The position numbers and the translations under genes were made by a program. DNA of 64,000 nucleotides from Coniferiporia sulphurascens (taxonomy: Eukaryota; Basidiomycota; Agaricomycetes; Hymenochaetales; Hymenochaetaceae): positions 992,001 to 1,056,000 of the forward strand of contig NBBA01000005.1 in assembly GCA_002794785.1 (NCBI GenBank). Reading direction: 5' to 3'. The notes under the pieces were generated by a model. It was given only the letters and a program-made list of their open reading frames with translations. It made no database searches and had not been told where the DNA came from. The first letter of the stretch is position 1. The number at the start of each line of letters is the position of its first letter. Shown here in pieces: positions 20,838 to 31,030 of this stretch.

Positions 20838-22216
20838 TCAGCTATCAGACGGGTTGACGCTCTTCAAATCTTTAAAAAAATGGCGCACAACGTATGTAAG
20901 GATGTTCGTAAGATTTACTACCAAGATGACACTTCGCTGCGGCTTCAGAAAATGCGGAGGATGCGGAAGTGGAAAACGCACAGAAAGTATATTATGTCTG
21001 AAAGGTAGAGTGAGCGTTCGGTTTACATTATTATCTATTGCACTCACCATCTCTCAGCATTACTTCCCAGAGGCTGCCCCTGTACATCAATGCGTCTTCT
21101 TTCCTAACACGCAAAACTTTCACAGCCGTCATCAGGGAGACAATAAATGTGAAGATTGGTTTTCCCGCCCAGAAAACGGCGAATCCTACAAACTTTTTAC
21201 GTCAACTTGTAATTTGACTCCGCACCTCGGAGGGTTCACTAACGCTTTCCACTAGAATTTTTCAGTATTGTAATATACCCAGAGTAAAGATGACTCACTG
21301 AGCCGCATTGCCTGCCAGAATGCACCCGATCTGACCTGTGTTTTCTCGTTCAGATTTTGTGGCTGGATTACCAAGTGCACCGATTATACTCACCATGCAA
21401 ATTCTTCATGGGCTGACTCCCTGCAACTGCCCACTTTATAGAATGAGTATTACGATCACAAAGGTCTCGTCTAATGAAACGTGGGACTTACGGCCTCCAG
21501 GGCAATCTCTACAAGGAGGAGGGGAAGTAGGACGGCGAGCGTCCACTACAAAACCAAATGCGAATGTAAGCCACTGCAAAAATGACTTGGTGTCCTGAGG
21601 AGCGCACACCTTTTTGCAGCCATATAAAGCGAAAACGCGAAGTAAGAGCATCAGACCCGACGAGATATTGACCATAATATGCATAGCTCCTAGGAATCTC
21701 ACGTATTTTAGGCATCTGAGTGGGCGTGAATTAAGCTGGGCCCTGAAATTCGAATGGAAGAGCTTTTCTCACTGCTGGAGAACGAAAGAATGCAAATTCG
21801 TTAGATAAAGCAAGTGTAATGGGGTGTTTTATATACGCTCACTTCGTTGCTTTGCCGGACGAAAAATGCTGAAGTTTTTCTTCAGTCAAAGAACCGGGCA
21901 CAAGGCGTGAAGCGCACCGATCATTATTGGGAAAAGCGCCAGCTGAAAGACGTATCGATTCTACAACAGAAGGAGTCAGGTACTTTAGACAAGACGGAAA
22001 TCGTAGTCATACCACAATCCAGACTACGATCCTAAGCGAAAACTTCCGCTGCCATATATTCTCGACTTCCCAGTCCAATGTTATTAAGTGCTCAAAAACA
22101 GATAATGCTATACAAAGGCCGCACTTGAGTTCAAAGCAAGAGAAATCTAAGCGTTCTGGGCTCACTCCAGCTGGCAGTTCCGAGGAACTTTGCCAGGTTT
22201 CTGTAGCAATTTTCAT
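20838..22216 (-). CDS. DUF6533-like multi-pass membrane protein
   Basis: Minus-strand gene in many short exons. Recognisable pieces in order: start at 22216 (MKIATETWQSSSE), CIALSVFEHLITLDWEVENIW with QRKFSLRI (about 22110-22020), then after an intron NRYVFQLALFPIMIGALH (about 21950), LGAMHIMVNISSGLMLLLRVFALYGC (about 21690-21610), WTLAVLLPLLLVEIALEA (about 21550-21495) and GQIGCILAGNAAQ (about 21340-21303). The DxEVxxIW segment, NRY motif and LRVFALYG helix are the marks of the DUF6533 family, seven-helix proteins very abundant in mushrooms and of unknown function. The exon map is incomplete and I cannot exclude that one exon is damaged. The end at 20838 is the stop of the last compatible frame and is tentative. 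Confidence 0.5.
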
Positions 22217-23507
22217 GGAATCATCAGTAATCGGTTGACAATGACAGTGACGCGCGTCCGGTCGTACAGGTGATATACACTCGCGTATGATGGTGAGTCC
22301 ATTGCTGGTCGAATAGAGCGGTGGGTCGGAACATAGGCGTCTTAAGGATGATTCTGCCACAAAAATAGGGGCGTCAGGAAAAGGCGGGGAACCGGTAATG
22401 GTGAAATTAAAGTCAGAGTAAAGGGCAGCCCGAGCTTCGTCCACATGCCATACTCGGTGTTACGCCCAGTACCGCAGAGTGAGCGCATTTACCCGTCGAG
22501 AGACATGGAAGGTCACCAAAGAGCTTTCAAACGCTGGAAAGGCAATCATATAACAAGATATGACTCCTTCCGCCGCTGGAGGATGAGTCCCGAATGCGGC
22601 AGGATCCTGCCAAAGGTCTGCCATCGGGTAGCACTGATGCGCCACCCATATAATTACCAGTATGAATCAATCCTTGGGGGCCCAGAAAGTGCTGGACAAT
22701 ATGTAAAGCAAACCCGATGAATACTTTTAAAGCAAGCTTTTCACTATTGGTAGCGAGAGAAGGTCATAGGGGTATTAGCTGACTCGGGCGGCCTTCAGGT
22801 TATTAGCACGAATAAAAGCGGCAGTTGCCGGGATTTTCAAAATCTCCAAAGGCGGTATGGAGACGTAAATGGAAGGCGCTTCTTTGTTACGAGCCCCTTT
22901 GGTACCTTCAAGTTGGCGCCTCCATGATCACTAACTTCTGAGACTCTACCCGCTGCGGTTTTGATCTCGTGTGTAGCACTTCTATATTACTGATCCGCAC
23001 GGGCCGTCGGGGTCTCTGCTTAGACGCTGTTCATTTATCATGCACAGGCGCGCGGCTATACTGGTGTGCCAGTGATACCAGAATGGAGAGCAACGTTCGG
23101 TCCATCTGCCAGAAGAGATGGTTTCGACATAATGCCTTTAAGTCAAGCCGAATGCAGCGTACAACTGGAACGAGCGAGGCGCGTACTCTTTGGCAACGTT
23201 ATGTGGCTAGTCGTCTTCTGAGTCAGAGGCGGAACTTATCGACCGTCCGGCCCGTTTCTTACCACCCTTTGTCCGCTCGTGCTCTACACGCGAGAACTTT
23301 TGTAACTCCCTTCGCAACTCTCTTAAGCATCTCCATGTGTTGCTCAGCTTCTGTATTGTTAAATCGCGCTTCTCGGCCTTTTCCCGGGGCACTGATATTG
23401 CACTTCTGAAGCTCGTTTCCCTCTTGGTCTTATACTTGGCGAATGTATGATCACACGCGACCTTTGTGAGGACATGCGCTGGCCGGGGTTGACGCACTCG
23501 CTGGCGG
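22217..23507. other. 1.3-kb gap with a possible small minus-strand exon
   Basis: No gene is secure. A minus-strand frame at 23461-23207 reads AISVPREKAEKRDLTIQKLS, then CLRELRRELQKFSRVEHERT and ends GRSISSASDSEDD, a charged, helical, coding-looking C-terminus. No start or upstream exon can be fixed, and the frame upstream runs antisense into the esterase gene. The rest shows nothing recognisable. Confidence 0.3.
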
Positions 23508-23515
23508 TATATAAG
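23508..23515 (+). promoter_or_regulatory. TATA box of the esterase gene
   Basis: TATATAAG lies 59-66 bp upstream of the ATG at 23574, the usual distance for TATA boxes of inducible fungal secreted-enzyme genes with short leaders. Confidence 0.6.
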
Positions 23516-23573
23516 CACCAAAGCTGCGTCGGTAGAGGGAAACCAAGCACCATCGACAAGAGAGAGAATAACA

Positions 23574-24553
23574 ATGCTCGCAAATCTGGGTATCGCTCTT
23601 CTTCTGGCTGCTGTCTCGGTCAATGCACAGACGCTGTATCTTGCTGGGGACTCTACAATGGCGGCTGATGACGGCAATGCTGCGATTATAGGCTGGGGAA
23701 CTAAGGTTGGACAATATCTCGATATCACCATAGTAAACGACGCCGTTGCCGGCAGGAGCTCGAGGAGCTATACAGATGAGGGGCGATGTATGTTCCACTT
23801 TCTTCCTTTGACTATTTGGTATAAATGACAGTGTACGTTTAGTCAACACGATCATTGACGCGGTCGTTCCGAATGATATCGTTGTCATCGAGTTCGGTCA
23901 CAACGACGGCGGCGGTCCTAGCGCATCTGACACCGGCGTCTGTGCCGGAACCGACGTCACCACGACCTGCAACGTGTATGTAGCCCTGATTGAACCTTGG
24001 AATGTTAACTTACAAGACGAGTTCTCAGGAATGGAACCATCGTTTTTACTTTCAACAAGTAAGCACACAAACTTCTCACGATTTTTCCTTTGTATTTATG
24101 TCCTCAGGTATATCGAGGATGCGGTAAACTCTCTGCAAGCAAAGGGCGCCAAAGTCATAGTGTCATCGCAGACTCCGGACAACCCGTACGACGTGGGATT
24201 CGCGGCATCACGTTTCGTTGGCTACGCACAGACTGCAGCTGAGGATACGGGGGCGAGCTATGTTGACCACTTTGACCTTGTCATAGCAGAATATGAGGTG
24301 CTCGGAGAAACTGCTGTGGATGCTCTGTATCCGGTTGATCATACGCACACGAGCCCGACAGGTAGGATGCTCCCCTGTCTGCACACGCAAACACAACTTA
24401 CCCCACTGTGCCGTCTGGTCAGGTGCAGATATCGTGGCGCAGACGTTCGTCCGCGGGGTGCTATGCGACTCGACAAACCCCCTGTTCTCATTTGTTACAA
24501 ATACGTCGGTTGTACCCGGTGAGCAAACTCTTTCGGCCATCGTCTGTAGCTAG
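23574..24553 (+). CDS. Rhamnogalacturonan acetylesterase (CE12, SGNH fold)
   Basis: Secreted esterase that removes acetyl groups from pectin rhamnogalacturonan. Five exons: 23574-23787, 23843-23975, 24029-24058, 24108-24361 and 24423-24553, about 253 aa. Residues 1-18 form a signal peptide ending VNAQ. SGNH/GDSL blocks are visible: block I AGDSTMAA (nucleophile S), block II glycine in [12 protein letters not shown], block [11 protein letters not shown] (N), and block [12 protein letters not shown] (D and H). Exon 3 is only 30 nt (NGTIVFTFN). All catalytic residues are present, so it should be active. The single-domain length matches CE12 enzymes. Next to it lies another small secreted protein gene on the same strand. 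Confidence 0.93.
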
Positions 24554-24866
24554 TTCGGTGCTGAGCAGGAAATCAATGCGCAGACACCTGTGCCTGAGCG
24601 GCGAGACTCGGATGAACACTAGTACTGTGACGGAGCCGTCTCTAGCCGGGGTAGCGCATGTATATAAGTTTAGTGATTGACGTCAGGCTATGTGATTGCA
24701 TGTGGCTCGGCTGTAAACATTTAATCCCGTGCCAGCCGTCGATCTATTTGTGGCTCTGGTCTGACGCTCCACTGCAGACTAATATTAATGCTACAAGCTC
24801 CACTTCGGCACTTGAAATAGTTCACTAACACACCACACTTGCACATGCTTCATTAGTGCTGCTACC
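24554..24866. other. Short intergenic gap, esterase / NIS1-like
   Basis: About 310 bp containing the esterase 3' flank and the promoter of the next gene. Nothing else is seen. Confidence 0.35.
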
Positions 24867-24872
24867 TATAAA
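24867..24872 (+). promoter_or_regulatory. TATA box of the NIS1-like gene
   Basis: TATAAA lies 46-51 bp upstream of the ATG at 24918, implying a very short leader. Confidence 0.55.
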
Positions 24873-24917
24873 GGCACCCAATAGTATTATTGTGATCCCA
24901 AAATACTGCCTGCCAAC

Positions 24918-25502
24918 ATGAAATTCTCCCTTTTCCAACTCGCTCTCCTCTCCGCGTCCGTACTACCCGCTTTTGCGCAGATGGTCTCCATCGCTGCACC
25001 CGCACCAGGCTCGACGCTCACTCCCGGCTCGAGCGTTGTCGTTGAACTCGACTCTGCCGTAGGTGCCCTTCGTGTATCCCATAAGCCGAGGCTCACGTCG
25101 ATATTTAAAAAAAGGATGGACTTACGGGCTTCCAGCAAATTAGCGTGGCACTCGGCGTCCAGAGCATGTCCACCTCCACCGGCGGGTCGAACCTCGGGAA
25201 TATGCTCTACGCGGGGAACTACACCCCAGTGCGGCATGAGATGAACAAGCCTGCATACCAGAACTTTGTATGTTTATACCAACGTCCGTCCATTAATAGC
25301 TCAGCTAACACATATCACAGACGGTGACTATACCGAGCACGCTTGCAGCAGGGAGTGCCGTGTTGAACGTCGCCCACTTCTATCTGGTTGGGGTAAGTAC
25401 AATAACTCTGAATAAATCAGTTTCTGACGCATAACCTCACATCAGGCCGGACTGGAGCCCATGCTTGAAATGAAAAACACGACCTTTGTAGTCCCGGAAT
25501 AA
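24918..25502 (+). CDS. Small secreted protein, NIS1-like
   Basis: Four exons: 24918-25058, 25115-25267, 25321-25392 and 25446-25502, giving 140 aa. Residues 1-20 are a signal peptide (LFQLALLSASVLPAFAQ). The mature part begins VSIAAPAPGSTLTPGSSV and has DSADGLTGFQQISVALGVQS across the first splice. That pattern (Ala/Pro/Gly start, then LTG..Q.VAIGVQS) resembles the NIS1 family of small secreted fungal proteins, first described as a cell-death-inducing effector in a plant pathogen but widespread in saprotrophs. No cysteine-rich core is present. The family call is from motif memory and is moderate; secretion is well supported. Each exon is a multiple of three in length, which is unusual for this window. 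Confidence 0.65.
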
Positions 25503-25750
25503 ACTAATGCTGAAGATGGAAAGACAATTTATACCTGTATTATTTACTATTAGTTTCTCGCAAGTGTATTGATTATATGTATTGGACAAATAATGACTTC
25601 TTGAATGTGATAATAATTTGTCGTAATCGGGAATCGAAAGTGGGACCCGGATCGCGCCGTGCCGAAGTCTAGCAAGGCTCAGGGCCTACTGAGTACTCAC
25701 CGCCAAATCCCCAGCAACCTCAAACCCACTCCCCCGCCGAGGACCTCAAG
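25503..25750. other. Intergenic region upstream of RPL5
   Basis: Short spacer with AT-rich 3' flank followed by the RPL5 promoter; no clear element. Confidence 0.3.
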
Positions 25751-25910
25751 GTGAGCACTGTTGCTGCATCAGAGATGTATAGAGGGCGTCCTGGGAGTCC
25801 ATACGTTGTGTTGGGAGGTAGAAGGGTGCGGAGGACATCGAGCATGGGGGTGGATGCCCAGGACGCCTTGTGGATGAAGTCGGTACAGGCTACTGACTAC
25901 TTCCCTCCAG
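25751..25910 (+). other. Probable intron in the RPL5 5' UTR
   Basis: CTCAAG|GTGAGC at 25750 and CCTCCAG directly before the RPL5 ATG frame a 160-nt intron lying entirely in the leader, with the acceptor abutting the start codon. Leader introns are common in fungal ribosomal protein genes. Confidence 0.55.
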
Positions 25911-26914
25911 ATGCCGTTCGTGAAGCAGCAGAAGTCGAACGCATACTTCTCGCGTTTCCAGGTCAAGTACCGCCGCCGCCGCGAGGGCAAGACGGACTAC
26001 TACGCGCGCAAGCGCCTCGTCACCCAGGCGAAGAACAAATACAATGCGCCCAAATACCGCCTTGTCGTCCGCTTCACGAACAAGCAGGTCATCATTCAGA
26101 TTGTTTACGCCCGCCTCCAGGGCGACTTCGTCCTTGCCGCTGCGACCTCCAAGGAGCTCCCGCGCTACGGCATCAACCACGGCTTGACGAACTGGGCGGC
26201 TGGTAAGCACGTTCGAGGAGTGTCAATCAACTGTATTGAGCTCATGGTTGTGCATTTGTTTTATTAGCTTACGCTACCGGCCTTCTCTGCGCTCGTCGTG
26301 CCCTCACGAAACTTGGCCTCGCCGACAAGTACGAGGGTGTTGCGGAGCCCACCGGTGAGATGACCCTCACCGAGACGCTTGACGAGGAGGACGCCCCTCG
26401 CCCCTTCAAGTGTTACCTTGATGTCGGCCTGCGCCGCACTTCAACCGGTGCACGTGTCTTCGGCGCAATGAAGGGTGCGTCTGACGGTGGTATCTTCATT
26501 CCGCACTCGGAGAAGCGTTTCCCCGGATACGACCCCGAGTCGAAGGAGCTCGACGCGGAGGTGCTGAAGAAGTACATCTTCGGCGGGCACGTTGCGGAGT
26601 ACATGGAATCGCTTGAGGAGGAGGACGATGAGCGCTTCAAGAAGCAGTTCGCGACATACCTTGCGGACGGCATTGGCTCGGAAGACATCGAGGAGGTCTT
26701 CACGAACGCGTACGCCGCGATTCGTGAGGACCCGACGTTCAAGCCAACGGAGAAGACGCAGGACTGGAAGGCAGAGAGTCTCAAGCACAAGACCCCCGGC
26801 CTCACTCGCGAACAGCGCGTCGAGCGTATCCAGGCCAAGATCAAGGCCTTCAAGGCTGGTCAGAGCGCCGAGGCCGAGATGGAGGAGGACGAGGAGGACG
26901 AGGAGGACGAGTAG
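25911..26914 (+). CDS. RPL5: 60S ribosomal protein L5 (uL18)
   Basis: Large-subunit protein that binds 5S rRNA with L11. Two exons: 25911-26202 and 26268-26914 (65-nt intron), about 312 aa. The start [20 protein letters not shown] is nearly invariant in the family. Other family blocks follow: [51 protein letters not shown] and [17 protein letters not shown]. The C-terminus ends in an acidic E/D tail ([15 protein letters not shown]), longer than in yeast. It is strongly biased to C and G in third codon positions, as expected of a highly expressed gene. Confidence 0.98.
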
Positions 26915-27322
26915 AGGGCTGTTTTCGGAGTGCTGGAGGTTTCTTGCGTTTGCCATGCTGTCTGTACTTATGCGCTGCAAAAAGGCTGATAGGTCTATGC
27001 CCCTATGCCTGTTATCTTATGTTCTGGTGACGCACTGCCATCACACTATATTGTCCACAAACACAACGGAGCTCTGCATTTTAGCTGGTCTACATGAGTC
27101 GTATGACAATAGTTCAAGTCCGGTAAACCGATTCTGCGATGGTAAAAGTAGCATGACCCCGTGAAAGATGCGCAAACAACACTGACCAAATCGCTTGGAC
27201 TAGCGAACAGGCCTTCGAAATAAAACATCACCAAAAGAAAATGCTGTGAGAAGTCCTCTATGCTTGTAATGCCAGTACGTACACGATTCGCGCGGTTAGC
27301 GCAAAGCCACCAGACATAGCCT
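26915..27322. other. Convergent gap, RPL5 / RBM42-like
   Basis: About 410 bp holding the 3' flanks of two convergent genes. No feature recognised. Confidence 0.35.
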
Positions 27323-28141
27323 TTAGTAGGGCTTGTGCCTGTTCTTCTTCAAATCTTTCTCTAGCTGCTTGGCTTTCCTGTGCCCGATCTCGACCGGGCG
27401 GATGTTGTCATCGGCTTTCTTTAGCTTAACAGGTCGATTGCCCACGTACTTGCCTGTGGAAACAATGGATGAGATGGGGCGATGTAGAAGAAGACGGGAT
27501 GGCTCACCATCCATTTCCTTCCACGCCTTCAAGAAATCTTCTGGGTCAGAGAAAGCCACGAAGCCGTATTTTGCCTAGGAGAAAACTGTCAGACGGATAG
27601 ATAAGTTGTAACAGAAAGGTCGTACCTTCTGACTCAGTCGATCACGAATCACACGAGCCCTCGTGAAGGATGGATATTTGTTGAACGCGTTAGAGAGCAC
27701 ATCATCAGAGACATCGTTGCTCAGATCGCCCACGAACAGTCTAAACCATGCTGAAACAACGATCAATGAGCCTATTGTGCGAAGCGAGTCTATTTGCTCA
27801 CAAGAATCCCATTCCAACAGAGTCTGGTCTTCCCAGACCTTCCCTGCGCCCTTACGTAGTACGGTCGTGCGCTTCCCGCCTTTCGCAACCTTGCCGCCTG
27901 CGCCACCGCGCTTGTCAATCATCGCTCCCGGGACGTACACACTCTGCTGCGCGAGGATGCCGACATCGTATTCGTAGGCGTTGGAGGGGACAGGTGCGTG
28001 ATGGGAGGATGAGCCTGCAGGGTACTGCGGGCCGGCGTAGGGCTGGTGGTACGGGTTGGCATCGGTGTAGTTTGACGATGATGACGACTGCTGTTGCTGA
28101 TAGTTCTGGTAGAAATTTGGAGCAGAGTACGGGTTGCTCAT
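27323..28141 (-). CDS. RBM42-like RNA-binding protein (single RRM)
   Basis: Four exons on the minus strand: 28141-27802, 27750-27626, 27574-27508 and 27453-27323; about 220 aa. The N-terminal 95 residues are Gln/Ser/Tyr/Pro-rich (MSNPYSAPNFYQNYQQQQSS). The central linker is basic. The RRM follows from about 117: RNP2 FRLFVGDL, RNP1 KYGFVAF, and the tail NRPVKLKKADDNIRPVEIGH then KKNRHKPY. The C-terminal RRM with NRPVKLRKS-type ending is characteristic of RBM42, a spliceosome- and stress-granule-associated protein. Introns are 51, 51 and 54 nt. An in-frame ATG at 28228 would add 29 residues, but the MSNPYS start is preferred as closer to homologues. Confidence 0.87.
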
Positions 28142-28373
28142 CGTTGCAGGACGGACAAGCGCTTGAGCCTCAAGGACGCAGAGCAGTGAAAGACGGGACA
28201 GCCCTCTCAGCGCCACGGAATTGTACATAATGACAAATACTCATTGCCTTTTGTAGTATGTGCGTACTTGGTTTGCGTCAGAACGTTTTCGCCTCCGCGC
28301 GTCCGGTGAAGACATAGCAAATTATATTCCCATTCAAAACTATCTTCAAACCGGGCTCTGTTGAACGGAGGAT
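28142..28373. promoter_or_regulatory. Head-to-head promoter region, 232 bp
   Basis: Separates the RBM42-like start (minus) and the CTNNBL1 start (plus), both RNA-processing proteins. A shared promoter is inferred from distance; no motif identified. Confidence 0.45.
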
Positions 28374-30806
28374 ATGGACATCGACAAACTTTTCAAAGTA
28401 CGCGTTGTTTCATGTGCTCAGTAGCGTGTACTCATTTGTTATGTGCAGGCCCCAAAACTGCCCATGGGGGGCAATAAGAGGCGCATGCCGGGGGCGCCGA
28501 CGCCTGAGATGCTCAAGCGCATGAAGGTCGACGCGCCGGTTTCATCGACCTCCGCGCAGCCCTCTCCTCCCGAGTCAACCGGCTCCTCTAGCAAGGGCAA
28601 GTCGCGTGCTGCAACCGTTCGTGACGAAGAGGACGAAGCGGGGGACGTCGAGATGTCGGTGGACTTCGCCCCGGGGAACGATGCAGACTACTTCGCGGAG
28701 GAGGACGACGAAGGACGTTTCTTCGGTGGTGGGCTCACCGACGAGCAGAAAACTATTTTAAACATATTTGATAAGGCGGGCGGTGAGGGGACTTTGGATG
28801 ACGACGTGAGTGTCCGTCTGGCGCGGCTGGCTTGTCTGACAGTGCTGAGCGTAGATGTCGATAGCATGAGGGGCTCACTATTACGAGCATACGCAGGATG
28901 CTCTTAAGATTTGAGCGCGCTGTGGACAAGAATCAGGCTCAGCGGTCAAAATACCCAGACGACCCGACGAAGTAAGTGCCGATTAGAATTTGTTACCGGC
29001 TTTCTTGTTAATAGTGTATTTATTTCAGATTTATCGATTCGGAGGCAGACTTGGACAGCTCGATAAAGTCGCTTTTACCACTTGCTCAAGAACCTATCCT
29101 CGCTTATCCTGAACTCGTCAAATCCGGAGCCGTACTCAAACTCATCGGTCTAATGAGCCACGAAAATGCCGACATTATGATTGACGTCGTGCAGCTCATA
29201 CACGAACTTGTTGACGAAGATGCCGGCGCAGAGAACGAGGATGAGGAAGATGATAGTGAGAGAAGAGAGTCAGCAATCAAGTTATTAATTGATGCCCTTG
29301 TGAGTCTCCTTTCCTGGCTAAGTAAGCCTTCCCTTACCTTTGTCTACAGCTCGAAAGCTCCATCTTGGAGTTGTTGGTCGACAATCTAGGGAGGCTGAAT
29401 GAAGCAGAGGAGTCGGATCGACAGGGTATCTTTGACATCATGGGTAAGTACTGGGTCCAGACTACGTCCCTGTTAGTCTTTAGCTAATGTGGCTCGCAAA
29501 TCAGGAATATTTGAAAGTACTCTCGGGATTAACCCCGAACTTGGGCAACCTTTAGTGGCGAAAACTACTATTCTGCCGTGGTTGCTGAAACGCATAGAAG
29601 CGAAGGCGCACGACGGAAACCGCGTCTACGCTGCTGAGATCCTGTCAATTTTACTCGACAACAGACCAAATAGACTGGCATTTGGTAAAGCGGATGGAGT
29701 AGAAATGACGTTGAAGGTGCTTTCTGTGAGTGTCTCCACCTACTTGCTTATGCCAGTAAATTAAGCGACTTTCAGCAATATCGCAGAAGGAATCCCGTGG
29801 ATGCTGATGAGGAAGAGTTCATGGAGAATGTCTTCAACTCGTTGTGTGCCGCTTTGACGGAGCCTGAGATTAAAAAACTCTTCCTTGATGCAGAGGGTGT
29901 AGATCTTATGGTTTTAATGGTGAAGTAAGATTTTTTGTCATCACTCGCATTTGACTTTTAAAAAAAAATACTTATTAATGCGTGCAGAGACAAAAAGGAC
30001 TCCGCAGTACAATGCAACAAAGTTCTCGACTTTGCCATGTCTGGACCTGCCGGAACAGCATGCTGTGAAACATTTGTAGAGGCGCTGGGATTCAAGACAC
30101 TCTTTTCCGCATTCATGGGCAAGGTCGGCTTTTTTGTGCCAGCTCAATCGCATTTTACTCTTGCTCAGACATCGTTGCATATCGTTAGTCTTCTAAAAAG
30201 AACAACAACTCGGCCGCATCCGACGCAACGGCGCACATCCTTGGTATTCTCTCGTCTCTTTTCACCAACTTGCCATCAGAGTCGCCTCCGCGCATGCGCC
30301 TCCTAGCGAAGTTCGTCGAACGTACTTACGAAAAGGTCGACCGTTTGCTCGACTTGCGAGAGGGTGCTGCCGCACGGCTTGCGGCCGTCGACCGCGAGAT
30401 CGCCCACGAGCGAGCACAGATGAAAGAGGACGACGAGGAGATCGGCGCGGTAGAAGAGGACCGGTGGTACCTTCGCCGGCTTAGCGAAGGATTGTATACT
30501 TTGCAAACGGTCGACTATGTACTCGCATGGGTGTGTATGGAGGACGACGGGGTGCGTGTTTTCTGCTTTCTCGCAGCTGGGGTAGGGGCGGGTTTGTTGA
30601 AATTATGCCCTTATTCTTTACAGGCGCGCATACATGCACAGCAAATGCTGAATCGCAAGGGACGCACATTAGCCGACGTCGTAGCTGTCCTAAAGGTTTT
30701 CCGTGACAACGTCGACGAAGAGGAGACACCCGCTAATGCAGAAGATGCCTCGCCCCCACAGAAGGAAATCCTGGGTGGTCTAATAGCATTTTTGGAAGGG
30801 TGCTAG
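28374..30806 (+). CDS. CTNNBL1: CTNNBL1 (beta-catenin-like 1), armadillo protein of the Prp19 complex
   Basis: Armadillo-repeat protein that associates with the spliceosomal Prp19/CDC5L complex. Ten exons: 28374-28397, 28449-28805, 28897-28971, 29029-29299, 29350-29443, 29505-29725, 29776-29924, 29988-30123, 30189-30551 and 30624-30806, about 624 aa. The N-terminus holds the Lys/Arg-rich GGNKRRMPGAPTPEMLKRMK segment, a nuclear signal candidate. Family blocks then follow: FIDSEADLDSSIKSLLPLA, YPELVKSGAVLKLIGLMSHE, ENADIMIDVVQLIHELVDED, NRVYAAEILSILLDN, FLDAEGVDLM and, near the end, ARIHAQQMLNRKGRTLADVV then VLKVFRDNVDEEE. Length agrees with other fungal CTNNBL1 proteins. The first exon is only 24 nt. 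Convergent with UTP15 downstream. Confidence 0.95.
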
Positions 30807-31030
30807 CGCAGCATGGAATGCTGGGGTTGGAAGACGCTGGCAGAACTTTGTGCATATGTGGCGTATCGTGATATAAGTGCAGCGTAACGTAATGCGACAG
30901 ATTATGGATGCAGTACAGGGGATAAAACAGGAGCAGGGCCAAATGAAGATTGCTCGTAGGCCGGGTGAGACATGGATCAGAAACGAACTGGAAGTAAGGC
31001 AATGAGGGAAAATCGATGCAACCGAATAAG

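Noticed and set aside
23367..23382. CGCTTCTCGGCCTTTT, identical to the start of many U2 snRNAs
   Set aside because: The sequence diverges completely after these 16 bases (no branch-recognition region or Sm site follows), so it is a chance match.
25751..26206. Plus-strand ORF overlapping the RPL5 start
   Set aside because: It is an out-of-frame reading of the RPL5 leader intron and first exon; RPL5 itself is unmistakable in the other frame.
26441..26980. Minus-strand Leu-rich ORF of 179 codons
   Set aside because: Antisense shadow of the highly codon-biased RPL5 second exon.
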